A model generated the notes under the pieces. It ran no database searches and was not told where the DNA came from. It worked only from the letters and a program-made list of their open reading frames with translations. A stretch of DNA of 64,000 nt from Hymenobacter tibetensis. Its GTDB lineage: Bacteria > Bacteroidota > Bacteroidia > Cytophagales > Hymenobacteraceae. Where the stretch lies: contig NZ_CP094669.1 of the NCBI RefSeq assembly GCF_022827545.1, positions 1,640,001-1,704,000 of the forward strand, read 5' to 3'. The translations under genes and the position numbers were made by a program. Positions within the stretch are counted from its first letter, which is position 1. Each line of letters starts with the position of its first letter. Positions 55,944 to 64,000 of this stretch are shown here, one piece after another.

Positions 55944-57143
55944 ATGAAAGCCTTACTGGTATTCGGGGGCCTGTTCCTGACAGGGAGCGGGGTGGTAGCG
56001 CAAGGTATTACCGTCACGGGGCAGGTGCTGGACGGCTTGCAGCGTCCAGTGCCCTATGCCAGCGTGGGCGTGAAAGGCAGCCAGCAAGGCACTGCCACCA
56101 ACGAGGTAGGAGAATTTAGTTTGCGGGTGGCCACGTTGCCGCAACGAATAGAAGTGCTTAGCATTGGGTATGCGCCCAAGTTGGTGTCGGTTGGTGCCGC
56201 CGACGTGCCTCTAGTGGTGGTGCTACAGGCCAGTGCCGTAGCGCTGCCCGAAGTGCGGGTCCGTAACCCTGAGTTGGAAGTGCGGGAGCTTATTCAGCGG
56301 GCTTCCGCCAAACTGCTACGGCACGAAAAGCAGACGTACTACGGGAAAGCCTTTTACCGCCAGAAAACCAAGCAAAACGGCACGTACTGCGAATTCTTCG
56401 ATGCGTTTTACGACGTGAAGTTCAATGACCGGCACATTACCGGGTGGGACTTAGGCGAAAGTCGTTCTGCTGTGCGGCCAGGCGGTTTCACGTTCACCAA
56501 TCTCTCGGCTATCATTCGAGTGACATTGCCAACGTTCATCAAGAATTCAAGGCGAGCTAAGCTGTTGACGCCCCTTGGGCCGCAAGCCTTGACGCAATTC
56601 GATTTTACACTCAAGGAAATTCAAACCAGCCAAGGGCGCGAGTTGGCCGTGATTCACTTTCAGCCCAAGCCTACTATAACCAAACCGGCACCCAGCGGCT
56701 TGCTCTACATCGATAGGCAAACGGCCGCGCTGCATCGGCGTGAAATGACGTTTTCGGCCAGTAGCTTATTGAGCTTGAACGGCGTAGCGGACACCAAAAT
56801 TTTATCTGACGCGTTTCAGGTGGTATCAGACTACACGCCAGTGGCTGACTCTCTTACGCGCCTCGCTGGCACCCGGGCGCAGTGCCGCCTTGTGCTGCAG
56901 CAGGGCAATGGCAAGGTGGATAGCACGCACGTAGCAGGAAATTTCTTTTTTTACCAATATACCCCGCGCTTGGCCGGGCATGCTTATGCTGATGTGCCAC
57001 GCAAAAGCAAAGATTTACAGCAGATTATGGCTCGTCCTTACAATCCGGCTTTCTGGCTGGATAACGCCGTACTCAAGAATAGCCCGCTCGATGAGAAGCT
57101 AATTCAAGACTTGGAAGGCCAGCGCGTATTTCGGCGGATGTAG
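55944..57143 (+). CDS. Exported protein with carboxypeptidase-regulatory-like domain
   Basis: 399 residues. Signal peptide to ~19 (GSGVVAQG), then a CarboxypepD-reg-like beta-sandwich (TVTGQVLDGLQRPVPYASVGVKGSQQGTATNEVGEFSLRV). A longer domain follows with VRNPELEVRELIQRASAKL and a strand-rich barrel-like part containing GFTFTNLSAII and LLYIDRQTAALHRREMTF. It resembles Bacteroidota surface or periplasmic proteins annotated only by the N-terminal domain; function unknown. Separated from neighbours by terminator and promoter spacing, so not clearly part of the carotenoid set. Confidence 0.85.
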   Translation: MKALLVFGGLFLTGSGVVAQGITVTGQVLDGLQRPVPYASVGVKGSQQGTATNEVGEFSLRVATLPQRIEVLSIGYAPKLVSVGAADVPLVVVLQASAVALPEVRVRNPELEVRELIQRASAKLLRHEKQTYYGKAFYRQKTKQNGTYCEFFDAFYDVKFNDRHITGWDLGESRSAVRPGGFTFTNLSAIIRVTLPTFIKNSRRAKLLTPLGPQALTQFDFTLKEIQTSQGRELAVIHFQPKPTITKPAPSGLLYIDRQTAALHRREMTFSASSLLSLNGVADTKILSDAFQVVSDYTPVADSLTRLAGTRAQCRLVLQQGNGKVDSTHVAGNFFFYQYTPRLAGHAYADVPRKSKDLQQIMARPYNPAFWLDNAVLKNSPLDEKLIQDLEGQRVFRRM

Positions 57144-57251
57144 CTGAACTATTAGCTTAACATCCGGTTTCAAGACAGATTCCGTATTTTTTATAGCCAG
57201 CTGAACGGCACCTCGTAACCTTCCGACCCTTTCCGCGGTTATTCCTGCGTT

Positions 57252-58100
57252 ATGCCGCAACACCTAAGCGTCCGTATTGACCCCAATTCCGGCTTTTGCT
57301 TCGGCGTTATCTATGCCATTCAAATGGCTGAAGACATCCTCGACGAGCAAGGCTACCTATACTGCCTAGGCGACATCGTGCACAACGATGAAGAAGTGCA
57401 GCGACTGGAAAAGCGCGGTCTACGCATCATCGACTACGAGCAGTTCGAGCAGCTCCGCAACGAGGCCGTCCTTATTCGGGCCCACGGCGAGCCACCGAGT
57501 ACCTACCAAATGGCGTTGGAAAACAACCTGACGCTTATTGACGCCTCGTGCCCCGTGGTGCTCAAACTCCAAAACCGCATCAAAACCAGCTACGACAAGC
57601 AGGAAAAGATATTTATCTATGGCAAGCACGGCCACGCCGAGGTTCGGGGACTTCTGGGCCAGACCAGCGGCAACGCCGTCGTGTTCGAGAACCTAGACGA
57701 GTTGTTGCTCCACGAACTGCCGTCCAACATCACGCTCTACAGCCAGACCACCAAAAGCACCGACTCCTTTTACCGCATCAAAGGAGAGCTAGAGCAGCGC
57801 GGTTACCACATCAACGCAAACGATACCATTTGCCGGCAGGTAAGTAACCGCGACAAAGACCTGCGCAAATTCTCCGAGCAGTACGACCAGATTGTATTCG
57901 TATCCGGTACAAAAAGCTCTAATGGCAAGGTGCTCTACCAGGTCTGCAAGGAAACTAATCCGGCCACCCACTTCATTTCGAAAGTGGAAGAAATATGCCC
58001 AACTTGGTTTCAGCCGGGGCAGTCGGTAGGCATTTGTGGCGCCACCAGCACGCCTATGTGGCTGATGGAGCAAGTGCGTGATGCGTTGCTAGCCCTCTAG
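57252..58100 (+). CDS. ispH: IspH, 4-hydroxy-3-methylbut-2-enyl diphosphate reductase
   Basis: 282 residues. The three cysteines that hold the [4Fe-4S] cluster are in SGFCFGV (residue 16), DASCPVV near 99 and ICGATSTP near 262; the substrate-site histidines are in VHNDEEV and AHGEPP. It catalyses the last step of the MEP pathway, giving IPP and DMAPP, the precursors of carotenoids. Its place just before crtW supports precursor supply for pigment. ATG 57252 begins MPQHLSVRID. Confidence 0.95.
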   Translation: MPQHLSVRIDPNSGFCFGVIYAIQMAEDILDEQGYLYCLGDIVHNDEEVQRLEKRGLRIIDYEQFEQLRNEAVLIRAHGEPPSTYQMALENNLTLIDASCPVVLKLQNRIKTSYDKQEKIFIYGKHGHAEVRGLLGQTSGNAVVFENLDELLLHELPSNITLYSQTTKSTDSFYRIKGELEQRGYHINANDTICRQVSNRDKDLRKFSEQYDQIVFVSGTKSSNGKVLYQVCKETNPATHFISKVEEICPTWFQPGQSVGICGATSTPMWLMEQVRDALLAL

Positions 58101-58227
58101 CAAGAACATAGGCTTCAGCTACTTGCTCCCGTATTTTTGTGCGTTGCCTCTGAACGTATGTTGCGGCTGCGGCGTAGTGAAGCGGCTACAAGAAGACGAT
58201 TTCGCTAGTTCACTTGGCTTATACCTT

Positions 58228-58968
58228 ATGGTTCCTGCTACTCAGTTACTTCATCACTCAGCTACTACCCAACGGGTAAAGCCCGCGCCTCTTGGCTACA
58301 AGGGTGTGGTAGTAGCGCTGTTGATTATGGGAGCATGGGCAGGCTTGCTAACCTATTTGTTGGCCGCTTACCAGCCCAACTGGACAACTCCCTGGCCTTA
58401 CTTGTTGCTCTTGCTGCAAACGCACCTCTACACGGGGCTCTTCATCACGGCACACGATGCGATGCACGGTGTAGTAAGCTCCAATAAGCGCCTAAACAAC
58501 GTGCTGGGCACCATAGCCGCCGGCTTGTTTGCCTTCAACTGGTTTCCCCGGATGCTTCCCAAGCACCACCAGCATCATCGCCACGTAGGCACCGACGACG
58601 ACCCCGACTTCCACGACGGCCACCACCCCGGCTTCCTGCCATGGTTTGTGCGCTTCGCTTGGAACTACGTGACGGTGTGGCAAGTGCTATTGATGGCGGC
58701 TACCTACAATATCTTGAAGCTATATTTTCCGCAAGCCAACGTCATTGCTTTCTGGATGATACCGGCCGTGTTGGCTACGCTGCAACTATTCTTTTTTGGT
58801 ACGTACCTGCCCCATCGGGGTGAACACGAACCCGACAACCTGCATAAGTCGCGCAGTCAGTTTCGGCACCACCTATGGGCCTTTGTGAGTTGCTACTTTT
58901 TCGGTTATCACTATGAGCACCACGACCAGCCGTATCTGCCCTGGTGGCGCCTGTGGGAAACCAAGTAG
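58228..58968 (+). CDS. crtW: CrtW-type beta-carotene ketolase
   Basis: 246-residue membrane di-iron oxygenase. The histidine motifs of CrtW are clear: HDAMHG, HHQHHRHVGTDDDPDFHDGH, and TYLPHRGEHEPDNLHKSRS followed by GYHYEHHDQPYLPWWRLWE. It adds a C4 keto group to beta-ionone rings, giving echinenone/canthaxanthin, and with CrtZ astaxanthin-like products. ATG 58228 (MVPATQLLHH) is preferred; the open frame extends 35 codons further upstream with cysteine-rich nonsense. Lies 127 bases after ispH. Confidence 0.9.
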   Translation: MVPATQLLHHSATTQRVKPAPLGYKGVVVALLIMGAWAGLLTYLLAAYQPNWTTPWPYLLLLLQTHLYTGLFITAHDAMHGVVSSNKRLNNVLGTIAAGLFAFNWFPRMLPKHHQHHRHVGTDDDPDFHDGHHPGFLPWFVRFAWNYVTVWQVLLMAATYNILKLYFPQANVIAFWMIPAVLATLQLFFFGTYLPHRGEHEPDNLHKSRSQFRHHLWAFVSCYFFGYHYEHHDQPYLPWWRLWETK

Positions 58969-58985
58969 GCAACGTATTTATGACA

Positions 58986-59026
58986 CAACAAAAAGCCCTT
59001 CCTACTACAGGAGGGGCTTTTTGTTG
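58986..59026. terminator. Strong bidirectional terminator
   Basis: An 18-bp stem (58986-59003 with 59009-59026, one G-T pair) and 5-base loop, with A5 and T5 runs. It lies between crtW and the convergent HMA gene. Confidence 0.92.
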
Positions 59027-59080
59027 CAAATGCCAATACACAGTTCAGGTGTTCCAATGGCATTCAAGCCAATGGTACGC

Positions 59081-59473
59081 CTATCTGCTACCTTCCTTGG
59101 TGTGGACGGCGTTGGTTTTCTTGCAGCAGTCGGGTAGTTTGTTATAGGCACGCTCGTCGGCAGGTTGGGCGTCGGCGTCGTAGCCGGTCTTCTGCACGGC
59201 GGTGCGCAACGCTTCGGGCGTAGTCTTCTCGGGGCGGTACGTGACAGTTAGTACCTGCGTGGGCACATCAAGAACGGCGGCTTGCACGCCTTTTTCATAA
59301 GCCATGGCTTTTTCGAGGCGGGTTTTGCACATGTCGCACACCGCAGATGTCTTGAGTTGTACCTGCTCGGTACCGGCCGCTTGGCTTTTCGCTTTGGAGG
59401 CCGTTTGCGCTTGGGCCACTTGGGCAGTCAGGAGTGTGAGCAGAGCTAGCAGGAAGATTTTGACGGATTTCAT
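59081..59473 (-). CDS. Exported heavy-metal-associated (HMA) domain protein
   Basis: 130 residues. Signal peptide 1-22 (LLALLTLLTAQVAQAQ), then an HMA fold with a CxxC-type metal site (TSAVCDMCKTRLEKAM) and VLDVPTQVLTVTYRPEKTTPEALRTAVQKTGYDA. A second Cys pair (LPDCCKK) occurs near the C-terminus. It should bind copper or a similar soft metal in the periplasm. It is the last of a three-gene minus-strand set with the TonB receptor and the HYC_CC_PP protein. ATG 59473 is the signal-peptide start. Confidence 0.88.
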   Translation of the reverse strand: MKSVKIFLLALLTLLTAQVAQAQTASKAKSQAAGTEQVQLKTSAVCDMCKTRLEKAMAYEKGVQAAVLDVPTQVLTVTYRPEKTTPEALRTAVQKTGYDADAQPADERAYNKLPDCCKKTNAVHTKEGSR

Positions 59474-59575
59474 ATGAAGAGAGTCTGGCGCCAATGCGCG
59501 TAAAAGCAAAAGAAATGCACTGAAAAGTAAGACGAAAATTGTGCCGTTTCAGGGCTGCAACTGATTCACTGCCCC

Positions 59576-61906
59576 TTACTCTATCCGGAAGCGTAAGCCA
59601 GCATACGTCAGGCGTCCATAAGTGGGGCCGTACACCATGGCTGCATCGAAGTTTTGGTCGAAGGGCATAGACGCGCTTTGAATCGGGTTTGCTTGGCGGT
59701 AGTTGGTCAGGTTTTCCACGCCGGCATATACTTCGAAGCGCTTAAAGGATCTGGTAAGCTGCGTGTTAAGCAACGCAAAGCGCGGCGAGTAAGGCAGCAT
59801 TGTTTCGGCGGCGCCGTGCTGATGGCCCTCCTCGCCAGGGTGGGGCGCCAACGGCCGCTGCCCGAAGGCTTGCACAGTCAGATCGGCCCGCCACTTGTCG
59901 TAGGCGGTGGCGTATCCCACGTTGAAGAATACTCGGTGGGGCACCGTCATCGGTCGGCGGAGCAGCTGCCCGCTGTAGCTGGTTTTCACGTCCAGGTATT
60001 TGTAGGCGGCTTTTGCCGTGAGGCCTTTCACGGGCTCCACCTGTACTTCGGCCTGAAAGCTACGCGAGAAAGAACGGCCGCCAGGCTCCAGGTTGCTCAC
60101 CAGTAGCAAGCTCGGGGCGGTATACATGTCGGCAATTACCTGGTTCTGAAACTCAGTGTGGTAGTAGTCCACTACGAAGGTGGCATTGCGGCCAGCCAGC
60201 GTGAAATACTGTGTGACACTGCCGCCCGCGTTCCAGGCCTTTTCGGGGCGCAGGTTGGGTGCAATTACAAATTCACGGGCACTCAACAAGGAGCCAATGT
60301 TGTCGGCAATGGGGTTGGCTATCCGGAAGCCTGTGCCAGCTGCCAATCGTAGCACCGAGTTTTTGGCGGCATCATATTTCAAATTGAAGCGCGGCGTGAG
60401 CTGCCAGCCGTAGAGGTTGTGCCGGTCGAGGCGCAGGCCGCCCACCAGCGTGAGATTCCGCAAGTTTTGGTAGGTGTATTCCGCAAAACCACCCGGCACG
60501 TTCTCCAGACGGGTGCGGTGCTCCCGCGCGTAGCGCACCTCGGGTGTCTCGTTGAGGTAGCTGATGCCGTTGCGAAACAGCTCCTGATAGTCGTCGTGCA
60601 AATAGCTCAGGCCTACGCGGTAGGTATGGGCGGTAGTGCCCAGCACGCTTTGGAACAACAAGGTAGCAAGGCCCGTGCGCTGCGTGCCATCATACTGCCG
60701 TGGTTCATACGGGGCCTGCTTATAGGAATAGGTGGAGTTGAAGTCGTGGTGAGTTCCACTGAGCAGCAAGCCCAAGCTTTGGTACGGGCGGCCCGGCCAG
60801 GTGTAAGATGTCTTGGCGAAACCCGTGTAGCGGTTGGTGGAGCTAGTGAAGCCGTAGTTCTGCTGGTACGCATCGGCGGCTCCGGTCCGGAAACCAAGCT
60901 GGCCGCCTTCCCGGGTTTCGCGTAGCGCGCCCAGCCCTATTTCACTTACTATCCCATTGCCCGACTGGTATTTCCACTTGTTGAACACGTTGTATTGCGT
61001 GGCCAGTGGCAGGTCCATAAACCCATCCTTGTTCCGGTCAACGCGGCGGCCCAGATGGTCGGAGTGCAGCAACAGGGCCGTGGATACCTTCTTGCTTAAG
61101 GGCGTGGCTAGGTTCAGGTTAAGATCGAATTTGCCGAGGTCGTTGCCGTAAGCGTTGAAAAGCAACCGCTCCGCCTTTTCGGGCTCCTTGAGGCGCACGT
61201 TCACCTGGCCCGAAATACTTTCGTAGCCATTCACCACCGAGCCCATGCCCTTGATGATGTCGATGCTCTCAATCCAGGTGCCGGAGAGGTAGTTGAGGCG
61301 GTAGGGAGTCGATAGGCCGCGCAGGGCCGGCAGGTTGTCCACGGTCAGCAAAGAATAAGCACCATCGAGCCCGAGCAGTTGAATCTGCTTGGCGCCGGAC
61401 ACCGCATCGGTGGTGGAAACTTCTACGGCCGCATTGGTTTCAAAGCTTTCCGCTAGGTTGCAGCAGGCTGACTTGGTTAGGTCGCGGCTGGTAATCACCT
61501 GCGTGTTGGCAGGCGTAAGAGACGAGTAGGAGGGGGCGCGGTCTTCCACGCGTACCTCTCCCAGTTCGGCGCCCGGCCGCAGCGCCACCCGCACATACGG
61601 GCTGCCGGTGGTGGCTACGGCAATAGTATCGGGGCGGTAGCCAAGGGCGTTGATGATGAGGCGGCTGGCTTCGGCACGAGCAGGCCGCGGCAGCGCAAAA
61701 CCACCAGCATTGTCGGTGGTAGCCACATCGGTAGTGCCGAGCCAGCGCACCACGGCGCCTGGTAGTGGCTTGGCTGCCGTAGCGTCCGTTACCTGCCCCC
61801 GAACTGGAGCCAGAATATCGGCCGAGGATTGGGCCAGCGCAGCAGGTGAGCTACTCAGCACGAGGCCAAGCGCGGCCGCAAAGCGGGGCCCGAAAGGAAA
61901 TTCCAT
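59576..61906 (-). CDS. TonB-dependent receptor, probable copper/metal-linked
   Basis: 776 residues: signal peptide (to ~25), CarboxypepD-reg-like domain (VRGQVTDATAAKPLPGAVVRW), TonB plug (VITSRDLTKSACCNLAESFETNAAVEV with an unusual Cys-Cys pair; LLGLDGAYSLLTVDNLPALRG; IIKGMGSVVNGYESISGQVNV) and a 22-strand barrel ending YGRLTYAGLRFRIE. It imports a ligand across the outer membrane with TonB energy. Gene neighbours, a HYC_CC_PP protein before and an HMA protein after, make a copper-related ligand likely. The plug Cys pair fits that idea. Confidence 0.93.
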   Translation of the reverse strand: MEFPFGPRFAAALGLVLSSSPAALAQSSADILAPVRGQVTDATAAKPLPGAVVRWLGTTDVATTDNAGGFALPRPARAEASRLIINALGYRPDTIAVATTGSPYVRVALRPGAELGEVRVEDRAPSYSSLTPANTQVITSRDLTKSACCNLAESFETNAAVEVSTTDAVSGAKQIQLLGLDGAYSLLTVDNLPALRGLSTPYRLNYLSGTWIESIDIIKGMGSVVNGYESISGQVNVRLKEPEKAERLLFNAYGNDLGKFDLNLNLATPLSKKVSTALLLHSDHLGRRVDRNKDGFMDLPLATQYNVFNKWKYQSGNGIVSEIGLGALRETREGGQLGFRTGAADAYQQNYGFTSSTNRYTGFAKTSYTWPGRPYQSLGLLLSGTHHDFNSTYSYKQAPYEPRQYDGTQRTGLATLLFQSVLGTTAHTYRVGLSYLHDDYQELFRNGISYLNETPEVRYAREHRTRLENVPGGFAEYTYQNLRNLTLVGGLRLDRHNLYGWQLTPRFNLKYDAAKNSVLRLAAGTGFRIANPIADNIGSLLSAREFVIAPNLRPEKAWNAGGSVTQYFTLAGRNATFVVDYYHTEFQNQVIADMYTAPSLLLVSNLEPGGRSFSRSFQAEVQVEPVKGLTAKAAYKYLDVKTSYSGQLLRRPMTVPHRVFFNVGYATAYDKWRADLTVQAFGQRPLAPHPGEEGHQHGAAETMLPYSPRFALLNTQLTRSFKRFEVYAGVENLTNYRQANPIQSASMPFDQNFDAAMVYGPTYGRLTYAGLRFRIE

Positions 61907-62004
61907 AGTGTCAGCAAGTTAGTATTCATTCCGAAGAGAAATAGCCGGACCCTATAGTTCGCGGCGTTTCCAACGCCAGCCGTTCAGACTGGCACGGAAC
62001 CATA

Positions 62005-62454
62005 CTACACCACCAAGACACCAATAAACGAAAGCAACAGCCGCCCCGCTCGTAAGGGTGGCGAACTGTCGGCGGCGTGCCAAGCTTCGGCCTGCGCAAC
62101 CAGCAGGGTAGGGGACACCAACGGCCAAGTGGAAGCGGGCCACCACGTAGTCAACAAAGGCGTCGGTAGCAGCTTCGCCCAAGTTATTTCCGGCGTTGGA
62201 ATATCCAGCTTGTGTAAGTGCGCACTGAACTCGCAACACGCGGCTTTAAGCTGAGCTTGGCTGGAATAAGCTTGCTGTTCGGAGCGAGGCTCCTGAGCTG
62301 GACAGCGGTGCTGGGGAGTTGTGAAGACGACCGATGTTGTACGACTCCCGCTTTGGTGGCACGTATGCCGCAGCACGGTCATTCCCACCGAAGCAGTAAG
62401 AACCAGCAATGCCAGCAATGCGCTGAAAAACCGATGGGAGATAGGACGCTTCAT
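62005..62454 (-). CDS. HYC_CC_PP family protein
   Basis: 149 residues. An N-terminal hydrophobic signal or anchor (FFSALLALLVLTASVGMTVL) runs into HTCHQSG, followed by a Cys-Cys pair (KAACCEF) and a C-terminal part with PPLR. The name HYC_CC_PP describes such conserved H-x-C, CC and PP patterns in small Bacteroidota proteins found upstream of metal-linked TonB receptors. The Cys/His content suggests metal binding. It is 98 bases upstream of the receptor gene on the same strand. Confidence 0.85.
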   Translation of the reverse strand: MKRPISHRFFSALLALLVLTASVGMTVLRHTCHQSGSRTTSVVFTTPQHRCPAQEPRSEQQAYSSQAQLKAACCEFSAHLHKLDIPTPEITWAKLLPTPLLTTWWPASTWPLVSPTLLVAQAEAWHAADSSPPLRAGRLLLSFIGVLVV

Positions 62455-62909
62455 ATGCTACAAAGGTATAAACCCCAGCGCTAGGCAAAAGGTGCAAGAG
62501 CCGGCAGGGTACAGCAAACGTTCAGACAAAGACACTACAGTCGTGAATCCAACACTGGATAATTATCTAGTTTGGTTGGCTTTTTAGGTGCTTTGGAAGC
62601 AAGCTGCCGCCCTCTCAACCACAGGCATCACTAATACAGCTGCTAGCCTAGTTGGAGAAAGAAAGCACTGGGTAACACAGCTTTTGAGCTGATGCATAGC
62701 AGCGGATTTGTTGTACTGACATTCTGTCAAAGCACCTCTTTGAGCTATCAGAATGCTTGGCTAAAATCTTTAGTTATGTGGAAAAAACGGCGTTTGGGAG
62801 CTGGAAACCCAGTTTTCTTTAAGTGGTAGAAAATGGTAAATCGTGGTTGCCTTTTCTAAGGCATTGTGTACTTTTGCTAGCATCCCTACCCACTGCCCTG
62901 CCTCAACCC
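62455..62909. other. Divergent intergenic region upstream of mraZ
   Basis: About 455 bases between the HYC_CC_PP gene (minus) and mraZ (plus). Apart from the MraZ operator repeats at 62824-62846 I see nothing distinctive; AT-rich parts at 62520-62580 and 62755-62825 may hold promoters of the two units. Confidence 0.5.
62824..62846 (+). promoter_or_regulatory. MraZ operator: TGG repeats with 10-base period
   Basis: TGGT occurs at 62824, 62834 and 62844, exactly 10 bases apart, 64 bases before the mraZ ATG. MraZ (a SpoVT/AbrB-type ring) binds such 10-bp-spaced TGG repeats upstream of its own operon in other bacteria, repressing the dcw cluster. This also argues that the open frame starting at 62823 is not the gene start. 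Confidence 0.65.
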
Positions 62910-63383
62910 ATGAACCTGCTCTCCGGCGAATACGAATGCAAGCTGGACCCGAAAGGGCGGCTGGTGCTGCCGGCCAAGGTGAAAGGCAACTTGCCGGAAG
63001 CCTCGGGCAACCAACTCGTGTTGGTGCGTGGGTTCGAGCCCTGCTTGGTGTTGTACCCCCGCGAGTCGTGGCGCATCATCCACGACAAGGTGATGGCGCT
63101 CGACGAGTTCAACGAAGAGTATCGCCAGTTTCAGCGCAACTTCTTCCGGGGCATGACGGAAGTGGAGCTGGACACCATCGGGCGGTTTATGCTGCCCCGG
63201 ACCATGGTGCGCTACTCGGGCATCGAGAAGGAGGCCATTATTGTGGGACTTGGCAACCGATGTGAAATCTGGGACCCTACCCGCTATGATGAGTACCTGA
63301 TTAAAGACCAGCAAAGCTTCTCGAAGCTGGCGCAAAAGTTTCTTACCACCGAAAACGGCCCTGGCGGCCCCCTGGCCGCATGA
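62910..63383 (+). CDS. mraZ: MraZ, transcriptional regulator of the dcw cluster
   Basis: 157 residues with two SpoVT-AbrB halves: LLSGEYECKLDPKGRLVLPAK at the start and VELDTIGRFMLPRTMVRYSGIEKEAIIVGLGNRCEIWDPTRY in the second. It forms a ring that represses the division/cell-wall (dcw) operon by binding TGG repeats. ATG 62910 (MNLLSGEY) is chosen; the frame is open 87 bases upstream through the operator. Its stop overlaps the rsmH start in ATGA. Confidence 0.95.
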   Translation: MNLLSGEYECKLDPKGRLVLPAKVKGNLPEASGNQLVLVRGFEPCLVLYPRESWRIIHDKVMALDEFNEEYRQFQRNFFRGMTEVELDTIGRFMLPRTMVRYSGIEKEAIIVGLGNRCEIWDPTRYDEYLIKDQQSFSKLAQKFLTTENGPGGPLAA

Positions 63384-64000
63384 GCACAAGCAACAACGAG
63401 TACGGCAACGATGCCGCCTACCACCGCCCGGTGATGTTGCGCGAGTGCCTGGAAGCACTCCACCTGCAACCCGACGGCCGCTACGTGGACGTAACCTTCG
63501 GTGGCGGTGGCCACTCGGCCCGCATCCTGGAGCATCTCACCACGGGCCACCTCTACAGCTTCGACCAGGACGCCGATGCCGAGCAGGAAGCCGCGAAGCT
63601 GGCTTGCCCGCAGTTCACCTTCATCCGGGCCAACTTCCGAGACTTGCACACCGAGCTAAAAGCGCGGGGCGTGTTGCCGGTAGATGGGGTGCTGGCTGAT
63701 TTGGGGGTGTCGTCGCACCAGTTCGATACGCCGGAGCGCGGCTTCAGCACCCGCTTCGATGGGCCATTGGATATGCGCATGAATGCCGAAGACGGCCCCA
63801 CTGCCGCCGACATCATCAACGAGTATCCGGAAGCAGACTTGCACCGCATTTTCGGGATGTACGGGGAAGTTACCAATGCCCGTACGCTAGCTCAAACGGT
63901 GGCCTCAGCCCGGCGCGGGCAAACCATCAGCACCATCGCCGAGCTGAAAAAAGCTATTGCCAGCTGCACCCCGCGCGGCAAAGAAAACAAGTATCTGGCG
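63380..64000 (+). CDS. rsmH: RsmH, 16S rRNA m4C1402 methyltransferase (truncated at window end)
   Basis: The first 207 residues run off the right edge. ATG at 63380 overlaps the mraZ stop (ATGA). The product begins MSTSNNEYGNDAAYHRPVML and has the SAM site DVTFGGGGHSARIL, then FDQDADA, DGVLADLGVSSHQFD and FDGPLDMRMN, all typical of RsmH (MraW). It methylates N4 of C1402 in the ribosomal decoding centre. The ~100 remaining residues lie outside the window. Confidence 0.93.
   Translation, partial: MSTSNNEYGNDAAYHRPVMLRECLEALHLQPDGRYVDVTFGGGGHSARILEHLTTGHLYSFDQDADAEQEAAKLACPQFTFIRANFRDLHTELKARGVLPVDGVLADLGVSSHQFDTPERGFSTRFDGPLDMRMNAEDGPTAADIINEYPEADLHRIFGMYGEVTNARTLAQTVASARRGQTISTIAELKKAIASCTPRGKENKYLA

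Overview
The window comes from a GC-rich member of the Bacteroidota, most likely a pigmented soil or freshwater genus of the Hymenobacteraceae such as Hymenobacter (inference). The signs are type IX secretion (T9SS) C-terminal domains, TonB-dependent/OMP-type receptors, a GH92 mannosidase, a HYC_CC_PP metal-handling protein, TAnnTTTG-type -7 boxes and a carotenoid cluster with CrtW and CrtZ. It looks chromosomal: tRNA-Leu, hscB, phoH, ispH, and at the right edge the start of the division/cell-wall (dcw) cluster with mraZ-rsmH.

Layout. 1-6.3 kb: end of an unknown gene, sbcC, a GH43 enzyme and a PhyH-type dioxygenase. 6.6-11.3 kb: a GH92 mannosidase flanked by small, partly AT-rich orphan genes (one SUKH/SMI1-KNR4 immunity-like) and a decayed RND-pump fragment. 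11.3-20.6 kb: GNAT, DUF2306, an exported TIM-barrel glycosidase, an outer-membrane receptor, sbcD (13 kb from sbcC), a MOSC protein and an MBL-rhodanese sulfur enzyme. 20.9-24.4 kb: two tandem T9SS-exported beta-propeller paralogues and a Spy-like protein, with remnants of further copies of both between them. 24.6-30.4 kb: amino acid permease, DUF2945, a RICIN/PD40/OmpA protein and a DUF6929-like protein.

30.4-37.2 kb (minus strand) is the most unusual region. It is an operon-like run of a SpeD-type pyruvoyl decarboxylase, a zinc-ribbon/DUF4178 membrane protein, two tiny membrane proteins (one DUF350), a membrane-fused spermidine-synthase-like enzyme, an exported FAD amine-oxidase-like protein and a polytopic membrane protein with conserved histidines. 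It reads as a membrane-bound aminopropyl/polyamine-like modification system, and the SpeD carries Ser where the family's catalytic Cys is expected.

37.7-46.6 kb: an M28 peptidase; a small phage-derived block (S24-type regulator plus a holin-like, coiled-coil and small coupled gene); then housekeeping genes (YgjP-type metallopeptidase, tRNA-Leu, HscB, ABM monooxygenase, SAM hydroxide adenosyltransferase, PhoH, GNAT). 46.8-50 kb: ComEC and an enoyl-CoA hydratase. 50.2-59 kb: the carotenoid locus: crtZ, a B12-dependent CarH-type MerR light sensor, an ECF sigma factor, crtI, crtB, an unknown 152-residue protein, a surface protein, ispH and crtW, consistent with ketolated/hydroxylated carotenoids under light control. 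No lycopene cyclase is recognised in the window. 59-62.5 kb: a HYC_CC_PP, TonB-receptor and HMA-domain set, probably for copper. 62.8-64 kb: MraZ operator repeats, mraZ, and rsmH running off the end.

Intergenic spaces hold many long, near-perfect hairpins. Some are ordinary terminators; others look like interspersed repeat families.
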